DNA of 64,000 nucleotides from Pseudomonas putida (GCF_003228315.1 NZ_CP029693.1:5800501-5864500), one strand, 5' to 3'; counted from the stretch's first letter, positions 1 to 9,009 are shown. Made by a program: numbers and translations. The notes: generated from the letters alone by a model not told the origin.

Positions 1-406
1 GGCCTCTTCGATCAAGCAAGTCCGCGCGCCGCTGGGCAAGAGCAATCTGCGCTCCGGTGAGCGCATGGTCGAGGTCGACGAGGAGGAGGGCAAGGAGTCC
101 GTGACCGTGTTCAAGGTCCTGCGTCGCTTCGGTGACTTTGCCACCATGATCGAGGCCAAGCCGATCACCGGTCGAACCCACCAGATTCGCGTTCATACCC
201 TGCACGCCGGGCACTGTATCGCCGGCGACACCAAGTATGGCGATGACGATTTCAGTAAAGAAATCCGCGACTTGGGCGGTAAGCGCCTGTTCCTGCACGC
301 CTACATGCTGACTGTGCCGCTACCCGATGGTGGCGAACTGAAGCTTCAGGCGCCGGTCGATGAGATGTGGGCCAAAACCGTGGAGCGTCTGAGTGCGCCG
401 TTCTGA
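1..406 (+). CDS. rluC: 23S rRNA pseudouridine synthase RluC, 3' end only
   Basis: This is the C-terminal part (134 codons) of a RluA-family pseudouridine synthase; the frame is open from the left edge and the start lies outside. The visible part has the family motif GRTHQIRVH and the ending typical of RluC. RluC modifies uridines 955, 2504 and 2580 of 23S rRNA in E. coli. The catalytic aspartate would lie upstream and cannot be checked. Identity also rests on gene order: in P. aeruginosa rluC precedes the same HAD phosphatase and sppA. The last 14 bases overlap the next gene, so the two are probably translationally coupled. Confidence 0.85.
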   Translation, partial: ASSIKQVRAPLGKSNLRSGERMVEVDEEEGKESVTVFKVLRRFGDFATMIEAKPITGRTHQIRVHTLHAGHCIAGDTKYGDDDFSKEIRDLGGKRLFLHAYMLTVPLPDGGELKLQAPVDEMWAKTVERLSAPF

Positions 407-1055
407 TTACAAGCTGTTGATTTTCGATTGGGACGGCACGCTGGCTGATTCCATTGGTCGGATTGTCGAGGCAATGCACGTTGCCTCCGAACGATCGGGT
501 TTTCAGTTGCGTGATGACTTTGCAGTCAAGGGCATCATCGGTTTGGGCTTGCCGGAGGCGATCCGCACGCTGTATCCCGACATTGGTGATGCCGAGCTGG
601 AAGCGTTTCGTCAGCATTACGCCGATCACTACATAGCCTCCGAGGCGGTGCCTTCGCCGCTGTTCGAGGGTGTGGTCGAGTCGATGGAGGCCTTTCGGGC
701 CGAGGGTTATCATCTGGCGGTCGCGACTGGCAAGGCACGTCGCGGGCTGGATCGGGTGCTGAAGTCCCATGGTTGGGAAGATTACTTTGATATCACCCGT
801 GCCGCCGACGAAACCGCCAGCAAGCCGCATCCTCTAATGCTTGAGCAGATACTTGCCCACTGTGAGGTTCATCCTGAGCAGGCGTTGATGGTCGGTGATT
901 CGTCCTTCGATTTGCAGATGGCGCGCAATGCCGGCATGGGGTCGGTGGCGGTCAGCTATGGTGCGCAGTCCATCGAAGCACTGAAATTGTTCGAGCCGCG
1001 GTTGGCGATTGATCGCTTTTCAGAATTGCATGCCTGGCTGAATCAGCAGGCCTAA
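393..1055 (+). CDS. HAD-superfamily hydrolase, phosphoglycolate-phosphatase-like
   Basis: A 220-residue HAD subfamily IA phosphatase. Motif I is DWDGT (nucleophile D12, acid/base D14), motif II lies in VATGKARRGLD, and motif IV is GDSSFD. The helical cap sits between motifs I and II, as in Gph-type enzymes. The start is a GTG inside the end of rluC; no later start keeps motif I intact. The physiological substrate cannot be read from sequence. Pairing with rluC and sppA is conserved in pseudomonads. Confidence 0.85.
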   Translation: MRRSDYKLLIFDWDGTLADSIGRIVEAMHVASERSGFQLRDDFAVKGIIGLGLPEAIRTLYPDIGDAELEAFRQHYADHYIASEAVPSPLFEGVVESMEAFRAEGYHLAVATGKARRGLDRVLKSHGWEDYFDITRAADETASKPHPLMLEQILAHCEVHPEQALMVGDSSFDLQMARNAGMGSVAVSYGAQSIEALKLFEPRLAIDRFSELHAWLNQQA

Positions 1056-1079
1056 TACGTTTTTGCCGGGGTAGATGGA

Positions 1080-2069
1080 ATGGCCGACGAATGGAAGGCG
1101 CCCGCGAAGTCGAGCGCAGATGGCGGTGACGAAAAAAGCTGGAAGTTGCTGGAAAAGACGCTGCTGGCAGGTGTGCAGGAGCAGCGCCGGTCCCGTCGCT
1201 GGGGGATTTTCTTCAAGCTGCTGACGTTTGTTTACCTGTTTATCGCGCTGGCGCTGTTCTCGCCGCTGATGGACATGGAGAAAGCCGCGACTCGCAGTGG
1301 TCACTACACCGCGCTGATTGATGTGACGGGCATGATCGCCGACAAGGAGCCTGCCAGCGCTGACAATATCGTCGGCAGCCTGCGTGCCGCCTTCGAGGAT
1401 GACAAGGTCAAGGGTGTCATCCTGCGTATCAACAGTCCCGGCGGCAGTCCGGTGCAGTCGGGTTACGTCTATGACGAAATTCGCCGTCTGCGCGGTCTGC
1501 ACCCGGATACCAAGCTGTATGCGGTCATATCTGATCTGGGTGCATCCGGTGCCTATTACATCGCCAGTGCCGCTGACCAGATTTACGCCGACAAGGCGAG
1601 CCTGGTGGGTTCCATTGGTGTCACCGCAGCCGGATACGGCTTTGTCGGCACCATGGAGAAACTAGGGGTCGAGCGTCGTACATACACTTCCGGCGAGCAC
1701 AAATCCTTTCTCGATCCCTTCCAGCCGCAGAAGCCTGAGGAAACCGCGTTCTGGCAAGGTGTGCTCGATACCACGCACAAGCAGTTCATCAACAGTGTCA
1801 AGCAAGGGCGCGGCGAGCGCCTGAAGGACAAGGAGCATCCGGAGCTGTTTTCCGGCCTGGTATGGTCTGGCGAGCAGGCGCTGCCGTTGGGGTTGATTGA
1901 TGGTCTGGGTAATGCCAGTTCGGTTGCCCGTGATGTGATCGGTGAAAAAGAACTGGTGGACTTCACCGTTCAGGAATCGCCGTTCGACCGGTTCTCGAAG
2001 AAGCTCGGTGCCAGCGTGGCTGAGCATCTGGCGATGTGGATGGGGTTCAGCGGTCCATCACTGCGTTAA
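1080..2069 (+). CDS. sppA: Signal peptide peptidase SppA (S49 family)
   Basis: A 329-residue inner-membrane serine protease that degrades cleaved signal peptides. A cytoplasmic N-terminus of about 40 residues is followed by one membrane segment (about 42-62) and a Clp-fold protease domain. The likely catalytic dyad is Ser156 in DLGASGAYY and Lys208 in SGEHKS, matching the Ser/Lys dyad of the short B. subtilis-type SppA rather than the doubled E. coli enzyme. It starts 24 bases after the HAD gene and ends at a palindromic terminator-like repeat. Confidence 0.9.
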   Translation: MADEWKAPAKSSADGGDEKSWKLLEKTLLAGVQEQRRSRRWGIFFKLLTFVYLFIALALFSPLMDMEKAATRSGHYTALIDVTGMIADKEPASADNIVGSLRAAFEDDKVKGVILRINSPGGSPVQSGYVYDEIRRLRGLHPDTKLYAVISDLGASGAYYIASAADQIYADKASLVGSIGVTAAGYGFVGTMEKLGVERRTYTSGEHKSFLDPFQPQKPEETAFWQGVLDTTHKQFINSVKQGRGERLKDKEHPELFSGLVWSGEQALPLGLIDGLGNASSVARDVIGEKELVDFTVQESPFDRFSKKLGASVAEHLAMWMGFSGPSLR

Positions 2070-2083
2070 GTTTTTAAAGATCA

Positions 2084-2152
2084 AAAGATCGCAGCCTGCG
2101 GCAGCTCTTACACAGATCACCTGTAGGAGCTGCCGAAGGCTGCGATTTTTTG
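2084..2152. terminator. Bidirectional hairpin between sppA and maf (second REP-like family)
   Basis: Two arms, AAAAGATCGCAGCCTGCGGC... (2084-2112) and its near-complement (2122-2152), flank a short loop and end in a T-run. On the minus strand the upstream A-run becomes a T-run. It lies between the convergent ends of sppA and maf and would terminate both. A close copy lies at 29730-29809. Confidence 0.75.
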
Positions 2153-2156
2153 CTTT

Positions 2157-2735
2157 TCAGGGGATTTGCACGCCTTCCGCCAGCAGCATGTCCACGAGCC
2201 GGATTAGTGGCAGGCCGACCAGGCTGGTAGCGTCAGGGCCTTCGGTGCTTTGAAACAGGGTCACTCCCAGGCCTTCAGCCTTGAAGCTGCCTGCGCAGTC
2301 GTAGGGCTGCTCAGCGTGCAGGTAGCGTTCGATGCGTGCACTGTCGAGCTCGCGCATATGCACCGTGAAAGGTACGCAGTCGACCTGGCATTGACCGGTC
2401 CGGGAGTTGAGCAGGGCCAGGCCTGTCAGGAAGGTCACGCTGGTGCCACTTGCAGCCAGCAGTTGCTCCCGGGCTTTTTCGAAGGTGTGGGGTTTGCCGA
2501 TAATCCGCTCGCCAAGCACGGCGACCTGGTCGGAGCCGATGATCAAATGAGTGTCATGGCTACCGGCTAATGCACGGGCTTTTTCCTCGGCCAGGCGCTT
2601 GACCAGATCAACGGCAAGCTCTCCTGGGCGATGGCTTTCGTCGATATCCGGCGAGCTGCAGGTGAACGGCAACCGCAGGCGAGCCAGCAATTCCCGGCGA
2701 TAAACCGAGCTGGAAGCGAGTAATAAAGGCAGCAT
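2157..2735 (-). CDS. Maf-family nucleotide pyrophosphatase (7-methyl-GTP type, YceF)
   Basis: A 192-residue Maf/HAM1-like house-cleaning enzyme that hydrolyses non-canonical nucleoside triphosphates to monophosphates. The N-terminal LLASSSVYRRELL loop, the PDIDE segment and the internal IIGSDQVAVLG carrying the catalytic aspartate are all present. E. coli YceF, which prefers m7GTP, is also divergent from yceD-rpmF, so context supports the YceF type over the dTTP/UTP type. Convergent with sppA. Confidence 0.88.
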   Translation of the reverse strand: MLPLLLASSSVYRRELLARLRLPFTCSSPDIDESHRPGELAVDLVKRLAEEKARALAGSHDTHLIIGSDQVAVLGERIIGKPHTFEKAREQLLAASGTSVTFLTGLALLNSRTGQCQVDCVPFTVHMRELDSARIERYLHAEQPYDCAGSFKAEGLGVTLFQSTEGPDATSLVGLPLIRLVDMLLAEGVQIP

Positions 2736-2805
2736 GTGTATCTCCGGAAGGCAGGTTGCGAATTCTAGCGGAGCCTTGCAAGTGACGGACAGGGCTGAAT
2801 TTCCT

Positions 2806-2833
2806 TTGACATGGGCGGGGGCATCCCTATAAT
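2806..2833 (+). promoter_or_regulatory. Near-consensus sigma-70 promoter of yceD-rpmF-plsX
   Basis: TTGACA at 2806-2811 and TATAAT at 2828-2833, both perfect consensus, with a 16-base spacer. The expected transcription start (about 2839-2842) is at or just before the yceD ATG at 2843, so the message would be leaderless or nearly so. No Shine-Dalgarno sequence precedes that ATG. Confidence 0.85.
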
Positions 2834-2842
2834 GCTGCGCCT

Positions 2843-3370
2843 ATGTTGAATGACCCGATTCCACCTCACGTTGACCCGCGCAAATTGGCTGATCGTGGCA
2901 CCACCCTCCAGGGTGAAATGCTGCTGGCCGATTTGGAGAGACTCTGCGACCCGCTTTCCGACAATGTCGGTACGGTGCAGGCCAAATTCGTTTTTGAACG
3001 AGATGAACGTAAATCTGTGGTCATCCACAGCTTTATCGACACCGAAGTCAAGATGGTTTGCCAGCGTTGTCTTGAGCTGGTCACCCTGCCGATCCATAGC
3101 GAATGCAGTTACGCTGTGGTGAAGGAGGGTGCGAATACCCAGTCGTTACCGAAAGGTTATGACGTGCTGGAACTGGGCGAGGATCCTTTGGATCTGCAGT
3201 CACTGATCGAGGAAGAGCTTCTGCTCGCCTTGCCCATTGTGCCTGCTCATCATCCGGAAGAATGCCAGCAGCCGGCGGGAGCAGATGAGCCCGAACCGAG
3301 CGAGGACGAGGTAACGCGGTCCAACCCGTTCAGTGTATTGGCGCAGTTAAAGCGTGACCCAAACGTTTAG
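2843..3370 (+). CDS. yceD: YceD/DUF177 23S rRNA accumulation protein
   Basis: A 175-residue DUF177 protein. Family members sit in front of rpmF across bacteria and plants and are needed for normal 23S rRNA accumulation. Seen: an N-terminal PIPPHVDPRKLADRG block matching the family start, a CQRC pair near residue 74, and an acidic C-terminus. The start is the first ATG and aligns with the E. coli protein from its first residues, so no later start is plausible. It is followed after 13 bases by rpmF. Confidence 0.88.
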   Translation: MLNDPIPPHVDPRKLADRGTTLQGEMLLADLERLCDPLSDNVGTVQAKFVFERDERKSVVIHSFIDTEVKMVCQRCLELVTLPIHSECSYAVVKEGANTQSLPKGYDVLELGEDPLDLQSLIEEELLLALPIVPAHHPEECQQPAGADEPEPSEDEVTRSNPFSVLAQLKRDPNV

Positions 3371-3383
3371 GAGTTAATCAATT

Positions 3384-3566
3384 ATGGCTGTTCAGCAGAA
3401 CAAAAAATCCCGCTCTGCCCGTGACATGCGCCGTTCGCACGACGCTCTCGAGGCTAGCACTCTGTCTGTAGAAAAAACCACCGGTGAAGTTCACCTGCGT
3501 CACCACGTTTCGCCAGAAGGCGTATACCGTGGCCGTAAAGTGATCGACAAGGGCGCTGACGAGTAA
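3384..3566 (+). CDS. rpmF: 50S ribosomal protein L32
   Basis: A 60-residue bL32: [20 protein letters not shown] at the N-terminus, then the [14 protein letters not shown] core. It has no cysteines, so it is the zinc-free form of L32. A good ribosome-binding site (TTAGGAGT) lies upstream. It sits in the conserved yceD-rpmF-plsX operon linking ribosome and membrane-lipid synthesis. Confidence 0.97.
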
Positions 3567-3570
3567 TCAC

Positions 3571-4581
3571 TTGTCCGCTCAAGTCATCGCGATTGACGCA
3601 ATGGGCGGGGACTTCGGTCCCCGCAGCATTGTCCAGGCCAGCTTCGCTTGCCTGTCTGCAACCCCCTCGCTGCACCTGACCCTCGTTGGTCAACCCTCCC
3701 TTCTTGAAGAATTGATCGCTGGCCAATCGGCTGTGGATCGCGCGCGCCTTTCGATTACTCCGGCATCCGAAGTCATCACCATGAGCGAAAAGCCTGCCCA
3801 GGCTCTGCGTGGCAAACCTGATTCGTCGATGCGCGTGGCGCTCGAGTTGTTGCGCGAAGGCAAGGTCCAGGCCTGCGTCAGTGCCGGCAATACCGGGGCC
3901 TTGATGGCGTTGTCGCGATTCGTGCTCAAGACGCTGCCGGGCATCGATCGGCCGGCCATGGTTGCGGCGATTCCGACACAGAGCGGTTATTGCCAATTGC
4001 TCGATCTGGGGGCCAATGTCGATTGCAGTGCCGAGCACCTGTTGCAGTTTGCAGTCATGGGTTCGGTTGCCGCGGAAACCCTGGGTGTGGTGCGCCCGCG
4101 TGTCGCTTTGCTAAATATCGGCACCGAAGACATCAAGGGTAACCAGCAGGTCAAGCTGGCTGCCACCCTGTTGCAGAGCGCACGTGGCATCAATTACATC
4201 GGTTTTGTCGAAGGTGACGGTTTGTACCGTGGCGAAGCGGATGTGGTGGTGTGTGACGGCTTTGTCGGAAACATTTTGCTCAAATCCAGCGAAGGTCTGG
4301 CAACCATGATCGCCGAGCGCATCGAGGCATTGTTCAAGCAAAGCCTGCCGTCACGCATGGTGGGGGCGCTGGCCTTGCCGTTGATGAGGCGCTTGAAGGC
4401 GGATCTGGCACCTGCGCGGCATAACGGTGCGAGCTTCCTCGGTCTGCAGGGAATTGTCGTGAAAAGTCACGGTTCTGCCGGGGTTCAGGGCTTTCAGAGT
4501 GCTATTTCCCGCGCATTGATCGAGATCCAGGAAAACCTCCCCGAGCGTATCCACGGCCGTCTGGAGGATTTGTTGCTTTAG
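3571..4581 (+). CDS. plsX: Phosphate acyltransferase PlsX
   Basis: A 336-residue enzyme converting acyl-ACP and phosphate to acyl-phosphate, the donor for PlsY in phospholipid synthesis. The N-terminal AIDAMGGDFGP is the family signature; CVSAGNTGALM and the C-terminal block GSAGVQGFQSAI are also present. Translation starts at TTG 3571, four bases after the rpmF stop; this start is needed to include the conserved N-terminus. No strong Shine-Dalgarno sequence is seen, which suggests coupling to rpmF translation. Confidence 0.95.
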   Translation: MSAQVIAIDAMGGDFGPRSIVQASFACLSATPSLHLTLVGQPSLLEELIAGQSAVDRARLSITPASEVITMSEKPAQALRGKPDSSMRVALELLREGKVQACVSAGNTGALMALSRFVLKTLPGIDRPAMVAAIPTQSGYCQLLDLGANVDCSAEHLLQFAVMGSVAAETLGVVRPRVALLNIGTEDIKGNQQVKLAATLLQSARGINYIGFVEGDGLYRGEADVVVCDGFVGNILLKSSEGLATMIAERIEALFKQSLPSRMVGALALPLMRRLKADLAPARHNGASFLGLQGIVVKSHGSAGVQGFQSAISRALIEIQENLPERIHGRLEDLLL

Positions 4582-4709
4582 GCGTTTTCGTCGGACAATG
4601 CTTAAATGTGACCGCTCGGTTCAACGAGCCATCCAACTGTCAGTTTCTTGCGTCCCCTCAAAAGCGGGACACCAATTCTCCGGCGATAAGATCATTAGGG
4701 GCTTGTTAC

Positions 4710-5648
4710 ATGTCTGCTTCTCTCGCATTCGTCTTTCCGGGACAGGGTTCGCAGTCCCTCGGCATGCTGGCCGAGCTGGGCGCGGAACATCCGGTTGTCC
4801 TCGAAACATTCAAAGAAGCTTCCGATGCTCTGGGTTATGACCTGTGGGCACTGACCCAGCAGGGGCCGGAAGAGCAACTCAATCAAACCGATAAAACCCA
4901 GCCGGCCATTCTGACCGCCTCGGTCGCCCTGTGGCGCCTGTGGCTGGCTGAAGGTGGTGCGCGTCCGGCCTTTGTCGCCGGTCACAGCCTGGGTGAATAC
5001 AGTGCGCTGGTCGCGGCAGGCAGTCTGAGCCTGAGCGAGGCAGTGAAGCTGGTTGAAACCCGCGGCAAGCTGATGCAAGAGGCCGTACCGGCCGGGCAGG
5101 GCGCAATGGCCGCCATTCTTGGCCTGGACGATGCTGACGTGGTATCGGCCTGTGCCGAAGCGGCGCAAGGCGAAGTGGTCAGCGCCGTCAATTTCAACTC
5201 TCCGGGGCAAGTGGTTATCGCCGGTGCCAAGGCAGCGGTCGAGCGCGCCATCGAGGGCTGCAAGGCTCGCGGCGCCAAGCGCGCCCTGCCGTTGCCGGTC
5301 AGCGTGCCATCCCATTGCGAGCTGATGCGTCCGGCGGCCGAGCGTTTTGCTGAGTCGGTCGCTGCGATCAACTGGCAGGCACCGCAGATTCCTGTGGTAC
5401 AGAACGTCAGTGCACAAGTGCCGGCCGATCTGGAAACCCTCAAGCGTGATCTGCTTGAGCAGCTTTTCAAGCCTGTGCGCTGGGTCGAGTCGATCCAGAC
5501 GCTGGCAGCCAAGGGTGCGACCAATCTGGTCGAATGCGGCCCGGGCAAGGTTCTTGCCGGTCTGAACAAACGCTGCGCCGATGGCGTATCAACTTCCAAC
5601 CTCAATACCCCAGACGCTTTCGCTGCCGCCCGTGCAGCGTTGGCCTGA
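4710..5648 (+). CDS. fabD: Malonyl CoA-ACP transacylase FabD
   Basis: A 312-residue transacylase loading malonate onto ACP for fatty-acid elongation. GQGSQ near the N-terminus, the nucleophile Ser93 in GHSLGE and the histidine in SVPSHCEL form the expected active site. The frame is open further upstream (to 4608), but ATG 4710 with AGGGG before it gives the standard start MSASLAFVFPGQGSQ and the usual length. It follows plsX by 128 bases and precedes fabG by 16. Confidence 0.96.
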   Translation: MSASLAFVFPGQGSQSLGMLAELGAEHPVVLETFKEASDALGYDLWALTQQGPEEQLNQTDKTQPAILTASVALWRLWLAEGGARPAFVAGHSLGEYSALVAAGSLSLSEAVKLVETRGKLMQEAVPAGQGAMAAILGLDDADVVSACAEAAQGEVVSAVNFNSPGQVVIAGAKAAVERAIEGCKARGAKRALPLPVSVPSHCELMRPAAERFAESVAAINWQAPQIPVVQNVSAQVPADLETLKRDLLEQLFKPVRWVESIQTLAAKGATNLVECGPGKVLAGLNKRCADGVSTSNLNTPDAFAAARAALA

Positions 5649-5664
5649 ATCAGGAGAAGCTTGC

Positions 5665-6405
5665 ATGAGTCTGCAAGGTAAAGTTGCACTGGTTACCGGT
5701 GCGAGCCGCGGCATTGGTCAGGCTATCGCCCTGGAACTGGGTCGTCAGGGTGCCATCGTGGTCGGTACCGCGACTTCCGCATCGGGTGCCGAACGCATCG
5801 CTGCGACCCTGAAAGAACACGGCATTCAGGGCTCCGGCCTTGAACTCAACGTCACTAGCGACGAGTCCGTTGCAGCGGTGCTGGCGAGCATCCAGGAACA
5901 GTTCGGTGCGCCGGCGATTCTGGTCAATAACGCCGGCATCACCCGCGATAACCTGATGATGCGCATGAAAGACGACGAGTGGTATGACGTTGTCGATACC
6001 AACCTGAACAGTCTATATCGCCTGTCCAAGGGTGTTTTGCGCGGTATGACCAAGGCTCGTTGGGGCCGGATTATCAGTATTGGCTCGGTTGTGGGTGCCA
6101 TGGGCAACGCAGGCCAAGTAAACTATGCCGCCGCCAAGGCCGGTCTGGAAGGTTTCAGCCGCGCGCTGGCGCGTGAAGTCGGTTCGCGTTCGATTACGGT
6201 CAACTCGGTAACCCCAGGGTTCATCGACACCGATATGACCCGCGAGCTGCCGGAAGCGCAGCGTGAAGCCTTGCAGACGCAGATTCCGCTGGGTCGTCTG
6301 GGGCAAGCTCAAGAGATCGCGTCTGTGGTCGCTTTTCTTGCGTCCGACGGTGCAGCCTATGTGACCGGGGCTACAATCCCGGTGAACGGCGGGATGTACA
6401 TGTAG
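5665..6405 (+). CDS. fabG: 3-oxoacyl-ACP reductase FabG
   Basis: A 246-residue short-chain dehydrogenase reducing 3-oxoacyl-ACP with NADPH. TGASRGIG (residues 11-18) binds the cofactor; the catalytic set is Asn in NNAG plus Ser141, Tyr154 and Lys158. It ends in GGMYM, as typical FabG proteins do. ATG 5665 follows AGGAGAAGC; the longer open frame (to 5581) overlaps fabD and adds nothing conserved. Confidence 0.96.
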   Translation: MSLQGKVALVTGASRGIGQAIALELGRQGAIVVGTATSASGAERIAATLKEHGIQGSGLELNVTSDESVAAVLASIQEQFGAPAILVNNAGITRDNLMMRMKDDEWYDVVDTNLNSLYRLSKGVLRGMTKARWGRIISIGSVVGAMGNAGQVNYAAAKAGLEGFSRALAREVGSRSITVNSVTPGFIDTDMTRELPEAQREALQTQIPLGRLGQAQEIASVVAFLASDGAAYVTGATIPVNGGMYM

Positions 6406-6601
6406 GTTAAATGTGACGGATTGCTTCAAAAAAATGTCATACGAGCTGTCTAAAATCCGTTATAAAGCTGCAATCTATTTATAGGCAGAGGGCTGCAGGG
6501 TTTGAGGAGTGAAGCTTTCAGTTGAAAAGCTGAAAAGCCTTTCTATACACTTACCCACTGGCCAGCTGCCTGAATTTGTCCATTAGGAGTGAAAACAAGG
6601 T

Positions 6602-6838
6602 ATGAGCACCATCGAAGAGCGCGTCAAGAAAATCGTTGCCGAGCAACTGGGCGTTAAAGAAGAAGAAGTGGTCAACACTGCTTCCTTCGTTGAAGACCTG
6701 GGTGCCGACTCCCTTGACACCGTTGAGCTGGTGATGGCTCTGGAAGAGGAATTCGAGACCGAAATCCCTGACGAAGAAGCTGAAAAGATCACTACCGTAC
6801 AAGCTGCAATCGACTACGTTAACTCCCACCAGGGTTAA
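6602..6838 (+). CDS. acpP: Acyl carrier protein
   Basis: A 78-residue ACP carrying growing acyl chains on 4'-phosphopantetheine attached to Ser37 (GADSLDTVEL). Strongly acidic with the usual helix pattern. The Shine-Dalgarno sequence TTAGGAGT is followed by a 10-base spacer. The 196 bases between fabG and acpP are more AT-rich than the surroundings and leave room for a separate promoter, fitting the high ACP demand, but no consensus boxes stand out. Confidence 0.97.
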   Translation: MSTIEERVKKIVAEQLGVKEEEVVNTASFVEDLGADSLDTVELVMALEEEFETEIPDEEAEKITTVQAAIDYVNSHQG

Positions 6839-6867
6839 TCGTTTGTAATCGTTGCTTGCTGTCATGG

Positions 6868-6904
6868 AAAAACCGCACTGCTATCACGGCGTGCGGTTTT
6901 TTCT
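6868..6904 (+). terminator. Intrinsic terminator after acpP
   Basis: AACCGCAC (6871-6878) pairs with GTGCGGTT (6891-6898) across a 12-base loop, with A's before and a T-run after. It lies 30 bases past the acpP stop, so it would limit read-through into fabF. Confidence 0.85.
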
Positions 6905-6946
6905 TTAGGCCTGATACAAAGTCGTCATTTGAAAAAGGAGAGTGCT

Positions 6947-8191
6947 GTGTCGCGTAGACGCGTCGTAGTCACCGGTATGGGTATGTTGTCGCCACTGGGT
7001 GCGGATGTACCAAGCAGTTGGCAGGGCATTCTGGCTGGCCGCAGTGGCATTGGTCTGATCGAACACACCGACCTTTCTGCCTATTCCACCCGCTTTGGCG
7101 GCTCGGTAAAGGGCTTCAATGTCGAGGAATATCTGTCGGTCAAGGAAGCTCGCAAACTTGACCTGTTCATTCAGTACGGTCTGGCCGCAGGTTTCCAGGC
7201 AGTACGTAACGCCGGTCTGGAAGTCACTGACGCCAACCGTGAGCGTATCGGCGTGGCCATGGGGTCGGGTATTGGCGGACTGACCAATATCGAAGAAACC
7301 AGCCGCACGCTGCATGAGACCGGTCCACGACGGATTTCTCCGTTTTTCGTACCCGGCTCGATCATCAATATGATTTCCGGCTTCCTGTCGATCCACTTGG
7401 GCGCACAGGGGCCTAACTACGCCATCGCCACGGCCTGTACCACCGGTACACACTGCATTGGCATGGCCGCTCGCAACATCATGTACGACGAAGCCGACGT
7501 GATGATCGCCGGCGGTGCCGAAATGGCGGCCTGCGGCCTGGGCATGGGCGGCTTCGGTGCCTCGCGCGCGCTGTCGACCCGCAACGACGAACCGACCCGT
7601 GCCAGCCGTCCTTGGGACAAGGGTCGTGATGGCTTCGTACTGTCCGATGGCGCCGGTGCGCTGGTTCTGGAAGAGCTGGAACACGCCAAGGCCCGCGGTG
7701 CGACCATCTATGCCGAGCTGATCGGTTTTGGTACCAGTGGCGATGCTTTCCACATGACTTCGCCACCTGCCGATGGTGGCGGGGCCGCGCGCTGCATGAC
7801 CAATGCCTTGCGCGATGCCAAGGTCAATGGCGACCAGGTGCAGTACATCAATGCCCACGGTACTTCGACGCCCGCCGGCGACCTCGCTGAAGCCAATGCG
7901 ATCAAGTCGGTGTTCGGTGATCACGCCTACAAGCTGGCCGTCAGCTCCACCAAGTCCATGACCGGTCACCTGCTGGGTGCGGCGGGCGCAGTCGAAGCGA
8001 TCTTCAGCGTGCTGGCGATCAACAGCCAGGTAGCGCCACCGACCATCAACCTCGATGAGCCGGACGAAGGCTGCGACCTCGATTTCGTGCCGCATACCGC
8101 GCGCAACATGGATATCGATGTGGTCCTGTCCAACTCCTTCGGTTTTGGCGGTACCAACGGTTCGCTGGTGTTCCGCCGGTTCGCGGGTTGA
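6947..8191 (+). CDS. fabF: 3-oxoacyl-ACP synthase II FabF
   Basis: A 414-residue condensing enzyme extending acyl-ACP with malonyl-ACP. The Cys-His-His triad is visible: Cys164 in ATACTTGTH, a His in NAHGTSTP near 304, and a His in KSMTGHLLGA near 341. GTG 6947 is the start: AAAAAGGAG sits 6 bases upstream and it yields MSRRRVVVTGMG. A TTG at 6929 in the same frame lies inside the ribosome-binding region and is rejected. The stop overlaps the pabC start. Confidence 0.95.
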   Translation: MSRRRVVVTGMGMLSPLGADVPSSWQGILAGRSGIGLIEHTDLSAYSTRFGGSVKGFNVEEYLSVKEARKLDLFIQYGLAAGFQAVRNAGLEVTDANRERIGVAMGSGIGGLTNIEETSRTLHETGPRRISPFFVPGSIINMISGFLSIHLGAQGPNYAIATACTTGTHCIGMAARNIMYDEADVMIAGGAEMAACGLGMGGFGASRALSTRNDEPTRASRPWDKGRDGFVLSDGAGALVLEELEHAKARGATIYAELIGFGTSGDAFHMTSPPADGGGAARCMTNALRDAKVNGDQVQYINAHGTSTPAGDLAEANAIKSVFGDHAYKLAVSSTKSMTGHLLGAAGAVEAIFSVLAINSQVAPPTINLDEPDEGCDLDFVPHTARNMDIDVVLSNSFGFGGTNGSLVFRRFAG

Positions 8192-9006
8192 TGGACACCT
8201 GGGTCGATGGTCAACCGGCTGACGCACTGTCGCTGAAAGATCGCGGCCTGGCGTACGGCGACGGTCTGTTCGAGACCATCGCCGTGCATGATGGCTTTCC
8301 AGTCCTGCTGGATCGTCATCTGGTGCGGTTGGCCAAAGGCTGCCGGCGCCTGGCAATCAATCTGGATCAGGCCGCCGTGGTCTCGGAAGTGTTGACCTAT
8401 GCCGAGCAACTCAAAGAAGGGGTGCTCAAGCTGATCGTTACCCGTGGCGACAGTCTGCGTGGTTACGCTTTCGATCCCTCGGCCCCGGCCCGGCGTATCC
8501 TGTCGGGCAATCCTCCTGCGGTTTACCCGCAGGCCCACGCAGAGCAGGGCATTCACCTGTTCCCGTGCACCACACGACTTTCCTTTCAGCCGCTTCTCGC
8601 CGGGCTCAAGCACTTGAACCGTCTGGAGCAGGTGATGGCGCGCGCCGAATGGCAGGACACTGAACACGCCGAAGGCTTGATGCTCGATCAGGCCGGTCGG
8701 GTGATCGAAGGCGTGTTCAGCAACCTGTTCATGGTGAGTGATGGCGTGTTGATCACGGCGGATTTGAGCGGCTGCGGCGTGGAAGGTGTGATGCGCGCCG
8801 AGTTATTGTCCCAGGCCGAATCCTTGGGCATCCCCGTGCAAATCACCGATATCACGCTGGAACAGCTGCAAGGCGCTGACGAAGTCTTTGTCTGCAACAG
8901 CGTATATGGCGTTTGGCCGGTGCGTGCCTATGCCGCACTGGACTGGCCGGTTGGGCCACTCACCCGTAAACTCCAAACCATTGCCCGCGCGCTACTGGAT
9001 GCTTGA
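8191..9006 (+). CDS. pabC: Aminodeoxychorismate lyase
   Basis: A 271-residue fold-type IV PLP enzyme splitting 4-amino-4-deoxychorismate into p-aminobenzoate and pyruvate for folate synthesis. The family N-terminus (VDG, DRGLAYGDGLFET) and the PLP lysine, Lys140 in GLKHLNR, are present. ATG 8191 overlaps the fabF stop by one base (TGATG), a coupling arrangement. Position between fabF and mltG is conserved in gamma-proteobacteria. Confidence 0.92.
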   Translation: MDTWVDGQPADALSLKDRGLAYGDGLFETIAVHDGFPVLLDRHLVRLAKGCRRLAINLDQAAVVSEVLTYAEQLKEGVLKLIVTRGDSLRGYAFDPSAPARRILSGNPPAVYPQAHAEQGIHLFPCTTRLSFQPLLAGLKHLNRLEQVMARAEWQDTEHAEGLMLDQAGRVIEGVFSNLFMVSDGVLITADLSGCGVEGVMRAELLSQAESLGIPVQITDITLEQLQGADEVFVCNSVYGVWPVRAYAALDWPVGPLTRKLQTIARALLDA

Positions 9007-9009
9007 TAC

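Noticed and set aside
6905..8356. 483-codon minus-strand frame
   Set aside because: Antisense to fabF, whose catalytic triad is intact on the plus strand.
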